Below, in pieces: positions 44,001 to 51,618 of a stretch of DNA of 64,000 nt. Positions within the stretch are counted from its first letter, which is position 1, and each line of letters starts with the position of its first letter. The position numbers were made by a program, and so were the translations under genes. The stretch is taken from NCBI GenBank assembly GCA_942493375.1, contig OW818698.1, forward strand, positions 4,402,001 to 4,466,000. Direction: 5' to 3'. The DNA is from G942493375 sp942493375. Lineage in GTDB: Bacteria; Armatimonadota; UBA5829. The notes under the pieces were generated by a model, which ran no database searches, had not been told where the DNA came from, and saw nothing but the letters and a program-made list of their open reading frames with translations.

Positions 44001-44840
44001 GGGTGAAGTGACGGTAAGTGTGATATTAGCAGGAGCTTGTGTGTTGTTGACTAGTTCGAAATCCAGATTGTTTTTGCCTGCTTTGGGTTTGGATGTCACT
44101 TTTTGGCGGACTAATATCTTGTCCGGTGAGAACATAATTACGCCGACCGGCATGGATGTGTATCCACCATAATAAGAGTTTGCAAGACCACTACGCTGGA
44201 AATGGCGATAGCGGAAAATATTGATTCCCCAGAGTGTATTCCAGGGGCAGTTTTTTGCACCAACTGAGGAGAATGGAATAGCAAACTCCGCAGTCCAAGC
44301 GCCTTTTTCACGTCCGACTTTAGCTGTCCACTTTGCACTCCAGGCCCTTACATCATTCCTGGAGTCCAGCTTTGAACCCATGCAGTTCACGGCGAACTGG
44401 TAGTAGGATTTGATGTCTGTATACCAGTTGTCGAATGAACCTTCGTATCCACCGAATGACACAGTGGCTTCTTTAGCTTTGGTCATATCCTCAGGAGCCA
44501 GAAAAACCTGTGCACAGTCATCATCACCTATTTTGTCGTCATATGTTCTGACAAATCCGCTGGGGCCTTTGCTGTCGGGTTCAGGCATACGCACGGCAAC
44601 ATATAATGTGTTGTTATCAGCCATTATGTACGCAGTTGAGTTGGGGTTAGCAGTCGAAATGCCGTCAGAATCCAGGAAATTGCTGATAGCGGCTGCATCT
44701 TTCCACTCATTGAGTGCTATTTTACCATCGATTATAGGGGCTTTGCTGCATCGGGATACGGTAATGCATGCACGATCTGCTGCAAATGAGCAAGATGCCA
44801 ATAGTGTGGCAATTATGGCTGCATATATTAGGCTCTTCAA
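41046..44840 (-). CDS. Secreted multidomain glycosidase-like protein (CBM9, LamG, barrel)
   Basis: A 1264-residue exported protein. The signal peptide is residues 1-20. A CBM9-like carbohydrate-binding domain spans about 28-235 (APIIDGKIALNEWKDA, NTLYVAVRM, WTAEFAIPFSSV). An Ig-like segment follows. The enzyme-like core begins near 425 (PPWTPLK, as in the paralogues at 56-64 kb). A LamG/concanavalin-like domain is inserted at about 690-880 (LECWVKPTFD). A barrel then carries GVYMDGTSVAW, NNPTHPGCG, TAHTGSS and AYLDGEALAG. It resembles DUF6067/GH123-type proteins. The start is TTG at 44840 behind AGGAG. Enzyme activity is inferred. Confidence 0.75.
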   Translation of the reverse strand: MKSLIYAAIIATLLASCSFAADRACITVSRCSKAPIIDGKIALNEWKDAAAISNFLDSDGISTANPNSTAYIMADNNTLYVAVRMPEPDSKGPSGFVRTYDDKIGDDDCAQVFLAPEDMTKAKEATVSFGGYEGSFDNWYTDIKSYYQFAVNCMGSKLDSRNDVRAWSAKWTAKVGREKGAWTAEFAIPFSSVGAKNCPWNTLWGINIFRYRHFQRSGLANSYYGGYTSMPVGVIMFSPDKILVRQKVTSKPKAGKNNLDFELVNNTQAPANITLTVTSPESSPEKLTISLAVNETKPLKAVYTLPEEGNVSASYNIKVNDTAIPLIQGNVGAAFPSKLQTNLRYFALTKEVRADIEILPGSKASKAVLTVNSPSGEKTKEVNLTKSKGTTIKLPITGNPGDKYSSKLVVTSADGKALSEKSFETIIPPHYSWQGTKAGLPLKVLPPWTPLKVNGKKLSIMGRTITYTDSALPDQVVSIGKSMLKAPIRLVVKKGSRELTWLQKSCKLIAHDDTHARFRSIWKGKDFDLTITSTVEYDGFSWNEAALIPHGSQKVDSVSLEATLDSSVAKYYCQSSSRSGGKISPVGLRIPIGWNNHFWVGDERRGISWLYESDEWIKSAKDSSQIQVIPGKLGSLWKNSIIDKKTVVSSPYKMQFALQYTPAKEIPLEKNYTYHTGAEWSLITAKEQSQSTISAPGNINTDKGTLECWVKPTFDTNETYDPAKDLSVYNRQFLTFTTSTNEALILYYNAIARNFIALKRNVEGKYTMYLAGGDSRLATDQWTYIALSWGDKVRLQINNVVREFDMQGLVAGDISRSPLNFNINDFKLDDLRISKVQRPTGLVPTSPLIADADTLLLHSFDSINTPEKVTSSGSSFSLIGCKSIPGKFGNAIAIGDPLLRIDSLEQLGTKVIIFHEDWSRFQGYPDLTRIVKLKEIADACHARGMRFIIYFNQDMSDADPEWKGMEYDFGLGGIMLNYRREYDEIKQLCYNACVNGPFGDLLLDGIAKITDEAGIDGVYMDGTSVAWSCNNPTHPGCGQAQGDGKYLTHVPIRATRQFLKRLRNIFVQRGKNVYMTAHTGSSIDVTTNGLCDAYLDGEALAGFKKGYMLEPGEYVAAYMGNNYGVRGEFLPGKFTVDEGLALSLVHDTETRYQPFQVTQALERFDDKQTTFIPYWDKSSLYKVTPGNILASVYLKKNSALIVMGSQTTEPTTATLNINNLLKKLPDGAIIRDIMTGEDLTPASGVLTLNMPGRGWKGLEILHKQ

Positions 44841-44981
44841 ATTGGTTCTCCTGTATTTGTCCGTAATATCAATAATCTGTAAGCCAATTATAAGCCCAGA
44901 ATAATAGTATTCAAAGAATGAAGATTGCTAATTGTTAACCAAAGTTGCGATGATGTACCGATGTTGCTATTTTAGTCTTAA

Positions 44982-45010
44982 TTGACACTAGCCCTTAGCT
45001 GCTTTAGAAT
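44982..45010 (+). promoter_or_regulatory. Promoter of the GATase-isomerase operon
   Basis: TTGACA at 44982-44987, a 17-nt spacer and TAGAAT at 45005-45010. It lies 63 bp upstream of the adjusted start codon and just before the hairpin repeat at 45027, which would therefore be in the leader. Confidence 0.7.
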
Positions 45011-45026
45011 GCGGATATTGTATAAT

Positions 45027-45059
45027 GCGGGAAAGCAGGCTAGAAGCCTGCATCACAAT
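45027..45059. repeat. GCAGGCT-loop-AGCCTGC hairpin repeat, copy 2
   Basis: GCAGGCT (45035-45041) and AGCCTGC (45045-45051) with flanks matching copy 1 at 864-896. It lies within the transcribed leader of the downstream operon and supplies a misleading upstream ATG. Confidence 0.75.
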
Positions 45060-45072
45060 GTATGGAGTAGTA

Positions 45073-45825
45073 ATGGCTATACCTATCATTCTTGTTACAA
45101 CTGGTATTGTATCTCAAGAGGGGAAGACTCCTTTATGTCAGTGTGGGAATACCTATTTGAAGGCATTGGTAGATTCCGGAGCATATCCGGTGATATTGCC
45201 TCCGATACCGAATAGGGAGAGTGTCAAACGATTACTCGATGGTGTTGATGGGCTTCTGGTGACTGGTGGTGGGGATATTGATCCTGAGCTATATGGTGAA
45301 CCCCGGCATCCCAAGTGCGGGATACCTGATAGTGATAGAGATGAGATTGAAATATCCGCAGTTAAGGTTGCTATTGAGATGGGGATTCCGGTTTTTGGTA
45401 TTTGTCGGGGGCATCAGGTTCTGAATGTTGCATTAGGTGGAACTCTCATTCAAGATATTCCCTCGCAGGTTTCCAATAGCATTACCCATTCTGAAGAGGG
45501 CAACAGAAGACCATTACATAATGTTGAGATATCAGATGGCACTATGCTTAAGGAGATTGAACGTGAAAACCCAATAATGGTGAACAGTATCCACCATCAA
45601 GCAGTAAAGAAACTTGGCGATGGATTGAGAGTTTCTGCGAAGTCCGAAGATGGGGTAATTGAGGCTATTGAGTCAGCAGATGGTAGGCCTGTATTGTCTG
45701 TTCAATGGCATCCGGAGGAAAACACCAACGAATACCCGCAGTTCAGGAAATTGTTTGAGTGGTTTGTTTCACAGGCAGCGAAACAATACGCCACAAATGA
45801 GGATAAAAGAAATGCCGCTTCGTAA
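45073..45825 (+). CDS. Class I glutamine-amidotransferase-like hydrolase (PuuD type)
   Basis: A 250-residue peptidase-C26 family protein, related to gamma-glutamyl-GABA hydrolase. The catalytic cysteine is in FGICRGHQ, and the His-Glu pair in VQWHPEE. LLVTGGGDIDPELYGE is typical. An earlier in-frame ATG lies next to the hairpin repeat; ATG at 45073 with GGAG five bases upstream is preferred. The end overlaps the next gene by 14 bp. In this setting it may release a gamma-glutamyl or similar amide from a modified sugar or amine. The substrate is unknown. Confidence 0.87.
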   Translation: MAIPIILVTTGIVSQEGKTPLCQCGNTYLKALVDSGAYPVILPPIPNRESVKRLLDGVDGLLVTGGGDIDPELYGEPRHPKCGIPDSDRDEIEISAVKVAIEMGIPVFGICRGHQVLNVALGGTLIQDIPSQVSNSITHSEEGNRRPLHNVEISDGTMLKEIERENPIMVNSIHHQAVKKLGDGLRVSAKSEDGVIEAIESADGRPVLSVQWHPEENTNEYPQFRKLFEWFVSQAAKQYATNEDKRNAAS

Positions 45826-48211
45826 TATAACGCTGGAAATGAGTTTGAAACCGTTTTATGATACTTCACCGGATGCTGTTGTAAATGTATGCCGCACGAT
45901 GTTTGGTCAGTGGCTTCCTTTGTGCAAAGATGCTGAACAGGTGTCTGTGTTACTCTGGATAGGTGATGGTTCGGAGATACTTGAGTACAGCGGCAATATG
46001 TCGGATACATTCGAGTGGGCGAAGTATATTGGGGGAGCGAATCCTCGAGAGGCGATTCCTGGTGATCCCGATAAAATCTGTCTGCACAGTAGAGGGTATT
46101 TGTATCGAGACGATGCTCCGGAGTTTACTTATGAATGGCTCAATCTGCTTGTAGAAACCATAAAGCTGGTGGGGAATGAGATCACAGGCAAACCGATACG
46201 AGTGGGAGCTACGTTTGATCCTGGCCCTGAGTTTGCGGTATCTAAGTTCAAATATATAGACCACAACGAAATCTGTCTTGGGGATACAATGGGCAAGTCG
46301 AGTTTTGTTTCCTGTTATGGGATCTTGAATGGAGACACGAAGCATTATGCGGGATTTCCTGATGGTATAGATGATGGCACTCCGTTTGGTAAATTCTTTG
46401 GCAGGCAGGCACAGTGCTTTCTGACGGATCTTGGGTTTGACTATATATGGTTTTCCAATGGATTTGGTTTTGGTACAGAGACCTGGAAGTGCACGGGGGC
46501 AGTTTTCGATGGAGAGAAGTTTTTTCCGGAAAAGTGTATAGATATAAAAGAACGGATGCTGCAGTTCTGGCGGTTGTTCCGGGAGGAGTGTCCGGTATTT
46601 CCGATTGAGACACGAGGGACGAACCTTGCTACGGGGATGGATTTAGCGTCAGACGCGGTCCCATTGCAGGACATTTACTCGGAGTTCGATATAGTTGCGC
46701 CAGTCAATTCTCCCTGGGCAGCGTTGAATGGCGATTTCGGGATGGAGCTGGCGGGATGGATGTCTCATATCGCTGAGTTACCGCCGAATAATGGATTTCC
46801 ATTCAGGTTCTATACACACGACCCCTGGTGGTTGAACAGTCCATGGTTAGACAGATATGCCAGGCAGCCTCACGATATTTATCTTCCGCTATCTGTAAGT
46901 CGGATTAATGAGCAGGGCAATGTTGGAACTCCGGATTCTGTAGCATTTCTAACAGTGGATGATTCATATGGCAATATGCCGGAGCAGGTGCCAAATGAGG
47001 TAATTCCACATATAAAGAAGGCCCTTGCAGATAGCCCAGATGCACCAGGACCGCTTGTTTGGGTCTATCCGTTTGAAGAATATCACCGGTATACATTCGA
47101 ACACAGCGAGCGAATTGGAGAAGTGTTTTTCGGAGACTGGTTTATCCGCAGTGCAATCAACAGCGGACTCCCTCTGAATACTGTGATCAGCACATCTGCG
47201 TTTGTAGCAGTTGTGCGTGATTGTCCTGAGAAGTTACGGAAATCAATCCTTGTGATACCAGCACCGGATGACGGGTCGGCATTCTCTGAAGCCTTGAATG
47301 TGTTCATAAATAGCGGTGGAAAAGTGCTGTTGTATGGACCGTTGGAGAATGCGGACCCTTCACTGCTATCGATGCTTGAAATCGAATTGGATGAAGCTCT
47401 TGACGGTGAGTTTAGTACTGAGACTTCAGAGGAGATCGATCAAGTTGGGCAATCCTTACCGGACATAATCCGCCATCATGCACAGGTATCGGCTGGCGGA
47501 ATCAGGTGTGTCTGCCGGGGGGATGCAATTGCGAAAGCATGCCAGAATGGCAATGAACGGGCTATTGCAGTCCACCGTGGCGGTCTTGTGTGGGTGAGAG
47601 GGAGTCTTTCGTGTGATCCGGAACAGCTCAAAAATGCCGTAGTCGTTCCATATTCTGCATCGGAGGTTTATCGCACTGAGCAGCTGATGCGGATAGCGTT
47701 GTCGAGACTGGAGCTTGAGGTTTCATTTAAATATGATGATCCGGGTCAGGTGATGCCGGTTACTTGTATTGCGCGTAATAGGAATGCGTTTGTGTTCTCC
47801 GGATATGTACCCGAGCAAACAGTAGATATTGCTCTAAGGTTGCCTGCAGGTATTCCATTACTGCAAAATGTTCAGACTAAAATTGAACGGGGTAAGGCAG
47901 TATACCGGATGCCTCGGGCATGGCATGTCGAGTGCCGGGTGATGATTGAACAGGAGAGCGGACGGGTGATGAGCTCTGATGTTGCGCCGATTATGGTTGG
48001 AGTTGAGTGGCGTTATCTTGTGACTGGATTGTCTAATGCCATCGTCCGGTTCTTCCCGATTCCGGGGACAGATGAGAATGTCACGATGCTACGGAACCCT
48101 CATTACCCATATCATACGGGTGATTGGGTTTCATATGAATACAAATCGGATTCACTTGGCAGCTATCTGGAAGCACGAAATATCACTGGCGATCTATTAA
48201 TTTCCTGGTAA
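45812..48211 (+). CDS. Unrecognised 799-residue protein, possible glycosidase-like
   Basis: No family was recognised. There is no signal peptide, so it is cytoplasmic. The start ATG at 45812 follows GAGG by 9 nt; the upstream open frame is a shadow of the preceding gene. Residues 1-420 contain barrel-like strands and many Trp, Asp and Glu (VGATFDPGPEF, FDYIWFSNGFGFG, FPIETRGTN, RFYTHDPWW). Residues 450-650 look Rossmann-like (SILVIPAPDD, GGKVLLYGPLEN), as in the domain after the barrel of GH42-type enzymes. A C-terminal beta domain ends the protein. It is translationally coupled to the hydrolase before it, and an isomerase-like gene follows after 14 bp. Confidence 0.7.
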   Translation: MPLRNITLEMSLKPFYDTSPDAVVNVCRTMFGQWLPLCKDAEQVSVLLWIGDGSEILEYSGNMSDTFEWAKYIGGANPREAIPGDPDKICLHSRGYLYRDDAPEFTYEWLNLLVETIKLVGNEITGKPIRVGATFDPGPEFAVSKFKYIDHNEICLGDTMGKSSFVSCYGILNGDTKHYAGFPDGIDDGTPFGKFFGRQAQCFLTDLGFDYIWFSNGFGFGTETWKCTGAVFDGEKFFPEKCIDIKERMLQFWRLFREECPVFPIETRGTNLATGMDLASDAVPLQDIYSEFDIVAPVNSPWAALNGDFGMELAGWMSHIAELPPNNGFPFRFYTHDPWWLNSPWLDRYARQPHDIYLPLSVSRINEQGNVGTPDSVAFLTVDDSYGNMPEQVPNEVIPHIKKALADSPDAPGPLVWVYPFEEYHRYTFEHSERIGEVFFGDWFIRSAINSGLPLNTVISTSAFVAVVRDCPEKLRKSILVIPAPDDGSAFSEALNVFINSGGKVLLYGPLENADPSLLSMLEIELDEALDGEFSTETSEEIDQVGQSLPDIIRHHAQVSAGGIRCVCRGDAIAKACQNGNERAIAVHRGGLVWVRGSLSCDPEQLKNAVVVPYSASEVYRTEQLMRIALSRLELEVSFKYDDPGQVMPVTCIARNRNAFVFSGYVPEQTVDIALRLPAGIPLLQNVQTKIERGKAVYRMPRAWHVECRVMIEQESGRVMSSDVAPIMVGVEWRYLVTGLSNAIVRFFPIPGTDENVTMLRNPHYPYHTGDWVSYEYKSDSLGSYLEARNITGDLLISW

Positions 48212-48225
48212 TAAGAGGTAAGTAA

Positions 48226-49677
48226 ATGTCGAAGATACAGCGGAAAGTGCATACTGCAAATGTCGGAGTCTTTGGGGTGGGGCACCATACGTACTGGTCG
48301 CAGTTTGATGGGTTGCTGGATGAAATGTACCGGAAAATGGCTGTGTTTACAGACAAAGTCAAAGCAAACGGTGTGAATGTGCGGGATTTTGGGCTTATTG
48401 ACCAGGCTAAAAAAGCTTATGAGATTTTGCCGGAGATCAATGCTGCGAATCTGGACCTGTTGTTTTGCGATATGTTGACCTATGCGACTAGTTCGACTTT
48501 TGGGATACTTGCGCGTGAGCTTCACATACCAATTGTGCTTGTAGCTCTGCAACCGCTTGAGGCACTCGATTATTCAAAGGCATCAACCTACCAGCAGCTC
48601 TGTAACGACGATATATGCAGTCTTCCGGAGTTTACAGGGGTTGCAATTCGCATGGGAAGACCTGCACCACCAGTGATAATTGGGACTCTATACAATGATC
48701 CTGAAGCAGATGCAGAGATCGCTCGATGGTGTAGGATCGCAAGGGTGTTGCATTCACTGAAGGGTGCACGGATCGGTCATTTTGGTCATGTTCTGGAATC
48801 TATGCTGGATATGCACAGTGACCCTACTGCATTTACTGCGGCGTTTGGTTGTCATATAGTTCAAACTGAGGTCGATGAACTCCTAAGGCTCCAGCGAACA
48901 GTTTTGCAGGATGAAATTGACCAGAAGAAACTCGCCATATTGGAAATGTTTGACACACCTGATCCTGTATCAGACCCAATTACCAGCAAGCTTAAAGACC
49001 ATGATTTGCATGTAGCTGCGAGGGTAGCAGTTGCGCTCGATAAGTTTATAGAATCATATGAACTGGACGGACTTGCATATTATTATGAAGGTGAACCAGG
49101 CAGTGAAACACGAGAACTGGTGACGAATCTGATCGTTGGAAATTCATTGATTACTGCAAACGGGGTGCCGATGTGTGGTGAGTCCGATCTGAAGACCTGT
49201 ATTGCGATGTTGATTATGGACCGGCTTGGAATTGGCGGCAGCTTTGCAGAGTTCCACCCGATCGATTTCAAGGAAGGATTCGTGCTTGTCGGACACGATG
49301 GGCCTCATCACCTGGGAATAGCAGACGGTAAACCAGTGCTGCGGAGTCTTGATAGATATCACGGTAAACCGGGATCCGGCGCCAGTGTGGAGTTCAAGAT
49401 AAAAGAAGGTCCTATTACTATGCTCAGCATTGGTATAAACGGTAATGGCAGGTTCAAATTTGTTATTGCGGAAGGTGAATCTGTGCGTGGTCCCATCCCT
49501 CCAACAGGTAACACTAACACCAGAGGTTTCTTCAAACCGGATGTCCGGACCTTCCTGAAACGCTGGGTAGCTGAAGGCCCAACCCACCATTTTGCTTTGG
49601 GAGTCGGTCATCATGCAGAAACTTTGAAAGATATTGCTAATATTCTGGGCGTTGACAGTGTGATTGTGGGAGAGTAA
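48226..49677 (+). CDS. L-arabinose/L-fucose isomerase-family protein
   Basis: A 483-residue aldose-ketose isomerase-like protein. The start region VGVFGVGHHTYWSQFDGL is like that of AraA. Candidate metal ligands are in CGESDLKT, VGHDGPHHL and ALGVGHHAE. GAGGT lies 7 nt before ATG. The substrate may differ from arabinose, since the family is diverse. It completes the three-gene operon from 45073, suggesting breakdown of an unusual sugar derivative. Confidence 0.82.
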   Translation: MSKIQRKVHTANVGVFGVGHHTYWSQFDGLLDEMYRKMAVFTDKVKANGVNVRDFGLIDQAKKAYEILPEINAANLDLLFCDMLTYATSSTFGILARELHIPIVLVALQPLEALDYSKASTYQQLCNDDICSLPEFTGVAIRMGRPAPPVIIGTLYNDPEADAEIARWCRIARVLHSLKGARIGHFGHVLESMLDMHSDPTAFTAAFGCHIVQTEVDELLRLQRTVLQDEIDQKKLAILEMFDTPDPVSDPITSKLKDHDLHVAARVAVALDKFIESYELDGLAYYYEGEPGSETRELVTNLIVGNSLITANGVPMCGESDLKTCIAMLIMDRLGIGGSFAEFHPIDFKEGFVLVGHDGPHHLGIADGKPVLRSLDRYHGKPGSGASVEFKIKEGPITMLSIGINGNGRFKFVIAEGESVRGPIPPTGNTNTRGFFKPDVRTFLKRWVAEGPTHHFALGVGHHAETLKDIANILGVDSVIVGE

Positions 49678-49690
49678 GTTTAATACAACA

Positions 49691-49718
49691 GTGCAGGAAC
49701 TTTTGTAAATTCCTGCAC
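49691..49718. terminator. 9-bp hairpin between convergent operons
   Basis: GTGCAGGAA pairs with TTCCTGCAC around a 10-nt loop, 13 bp after the isomerase-like stop codon and before the convergent amidohydrolase. There is no long T tract. Confidence 0.5.
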
Positions 49719-49734
49719 CAGACTGTGTTGTAGA

Positions 49735-50634
49735 TTACTCTAGTTCCAAAATCCTGATAGCATTCTCTCGTGCGATTTTGTTGAATACTTCTTCGGTGAT
49801 TTTTTTTGCATCACGCCATTCAATCAACATGTCTATCATAGCAAATGGCATTTGGGCTGAGACTATGTCAGTGCCAAACATCAACCTGTCCTGGAATTCT
49901 GTCAGGAACTTGGGGCCGTATACCGGGTCGCGTTTTAATGCATTTACCGGAGTGAAGTCAGACAGATCACCGTAGAGGTTGGGATATATCCGCAGTAGTT
50001 TAGGGACGACGCCCTCTTCTTTAACCGGACCAGTGGGCAATCTACCTACTTGTCCGCCATCAGACCTGAAAACATAACCTCTTTCGCCGGTTGTCTCGAG
50101 CCTCGCGATTTCTGACCAGAATACCGGGCCGTGTCCGAAGAGCTTGAGATTCGGGAACTTCTGAAGTGTGTGCTCAAGTTGTGGAAGTCCGGGATCGTCG
50201 TAGAGTCCAAAATCCCCCCCGACCTGATCCGAACCATCAGTAGTCACCGGCAACCCCACTGCCTCTGCATGTTTGAAGAGGTTCTGGACCATTGGGTGAT
50301 TGACAGGCATGTTGGGCATCACTTCACCCAAACCCTTGCAGCCTTTGTCCTTGTAGTACCCGAGAATACGATCCAGTGGAGCATCAGCAGAGTTGCTTAT
50401 GGCACGGGGATCTATATTACAGAACGGAATTATGCGGTCAGGATACTTCTCCGCCATATCCAGAATATCCTCATTTGCCTGAGGTATATATATTTCAGGA
50501 TTTACGATGGGAAGAACGCAGCCCTTTTCAATCCCGGTTTGATCGTAGCGCTCGATAAGCTCCTCAACCGATGCAAACTGACATACAAAGGGTATGGGTT
50601 TACGGTATGCATGTGCATGAACATCTATAAACAA
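49735..50634 (-). CDS. Amidohydrolase-2 family metal-dependent hydrolase
   Basis: A 299-residue TIM-barrel hydrolase or decarboxylase. FIDVHAHAY gives the first metal ligands, LFGHGPVFW a later histidine and FGTDIV the catalytic aspartate. The frame is open seven codons further upstream, but AAAGGAG lies inside that stretch and precedes TTG at 50634 by 7 nt, so TTG is the start. It follows the acetyltransferase gene by 54 bp. The substrate is unknown. Confidence 0.85.
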   Translation of the reverse strand: MFIDVHAHAYRKPIPFVCQFASVEELIERYDQTGIEKGCVLPIVNPEIYIPQANEDILDMAEKYPDRIIPFCNIDPRAISNSADAPLDRILGYYKDKGCKGLGEVMPNMPVNHPMVQNLFKHAEAVGLPVTTDGSDQVGGDFGLYDDPGLPQLEHTLQKFPNLKLFGHGPVFWSEIARLETTGERGYVFRSDGGQVGRLPTGPVKEEGVVPKLLRIYPNLYGDLSDFTPVNALKRDPVYGPKFLTEFQDRLMFGTDIVSAQMPFAMIDMLIEWRDAKKITEEVFNKIARENAIRILELE

Positions 50635-50688
50635 TATCTTTCTCCTTTTATACAACTACAAAGTTCAATTCAGGTAAACAACATATAT

Positions 50689-51435
50689 TTACGGTCCACC
50701 GTCAGCCATAATCTTAACAGCAGTATCTACCATATCTTTGCTGCCGATTAACCTGGTGAATGAGTTTCCTATCATCCCGGTTTTTACAATTCCTGATTCA
50801 TCCAGCCTGTCACCCATTTTATGAAAATCAAGTATGGGCCATGGAGCATTAGGATTATTTGGCTTCAGATAATCTTCCCAAAACACAATCTGTACGTGAT
50901 GCAGAAGGGTGCAATTGTAAAAACCTACTCCGATGAGTAGATATTTTGCATCCAGTTTGTAAAGTTTGTCCCAGGGACTATCTTTTCCGAATGCACCGCG
51001 TGAAGCCCAGATGGGTCGGCCCTCTGCGTCTTCTGCTCCAAATGCATTAATATGGTCCTTTGTAATCTCTTCAGCATATCGACCGACTGCAGTTACTGAG
51101 TGGGTGGGGTTATCACTCCTCAGAGTTCCCGGACGTTTCCTGAAGGTTTCCGGAATAGCACCTGTATATGTTGGTGTATTAATAATATCCCAGGCTTTGA
51201 CAATGGCTTCCATGTCCATTTGTGCAAAATCATACATACACAGTCCGGGAAGGGCGAGGGTGCCTGTATTGCCAATTGTCTCCAGGAATGCATCAAGAAC
51301 AGTATCTGCTCCACCATCTATATATCCGATGCTCTTCATAGAGGAGTGGAAAAATACAGTATCACCTTCAGCTATACCCAGTTCTGCCAGGCAATCTTTT
51401 ATCATGTTTTTAGTTATGTGTTTTGGCTCTTCCAT
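50689..51435 (-). CDS. AAC(3)-fold N-acetyltransferase
   Basis: A 248-residue member of the Antibiotic_NAT family (aminoglycoside 3-N-acetyltransferase fold). Key segments are VFFHSSMKSIG, NPTHSVTAVG and LLIGVGFYNCTLLHH. The start at 51435 follows GGTGA by 7 nt; a 22-residue upstream extension has no ribosome site. Many family members are metabolic amine acetyltransferases, and co-location with an amidohydrolase near sugar-degrading genes favours a metabolic role. It should not be read as a resistance gene. Confidence 0.83.
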   Translation of the reverse strand: MEEPKHITKNMIKDCLAELGIAEGDTVFFHSSMKSIGYIDGGADTVLDAFLETIGNTGTLALPGLCMYDFAQMDMEAIVKAWDIINTPTYTGAIPETFRKRPGTLRSDNPTHSVTAVGRYAEEITKDHINAFGAEDAEGRPIWASRGAFGKDSPWDKLYKLDAKYLLIGVGFYNCTLLHHVQIVFWEDYLKPNNPNAPWPILDFHKMGDRLDESGIVKTGMIGNSFTRLIGSKDMVDTAVKIMADGGP

Positions 51436-51513
51436 ATTTACATCACCAAATTTAATCCTGAATGATTGCCTGATATTACCAGAAAATCTGTTCAAGAGCA
51501 ATCAAAGGTCACA

Positions 51514-51534
51514 TAGCCCGCGTATTCCATGATT
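51514..51534. repeat. Possible end fragment of the 82-bp palindromic element
   Basis: TAGCCCGCGTATTCCATGATT resembles the left end of the element (CTAGCCCGCATTATTCATGATT). It runs into CCGCGAAATCTGCGATTGAC, which is unlike the element. It may be a solo end or chance. Confidence 0.35.
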
Positions 51535-51551
51535 TTCCGCGAAATCTGCGA

Positions 51552-51580
51552 TTGACAAGCACCTTCCTTTCCGGTAAATT
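51552..51580 (+). promoter_or_regulatory. Promoter of the long plus-strand glycosidase run
   Basis: TTGACA at 51552-51557, a 17-nt spacer and TAAATT at 51575-51580, 39 bp before the ATG. It is the only good promoter seen before the run that continues to the window end. Confidence 0.55.
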
Positions 51581-51618
51581 ACTCAGAGTCCCACAGAGCT
51601 TTTAACAGGGGGAAGTGT

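Noticed and set aside
45659..45811. N-terminal extension of the 799-residue protein
   Set aside because: It lies entirely within the preceding hydrolase gene in another frame, is unlike the rest of the protein and lacks a ribosome site. ATG at 45812 has one.
50689..51435. Aminoglycoside resistance gene
   Set aside because: The fold matches, but the context is metabolic and nothing in the sequence shows drug specificity.
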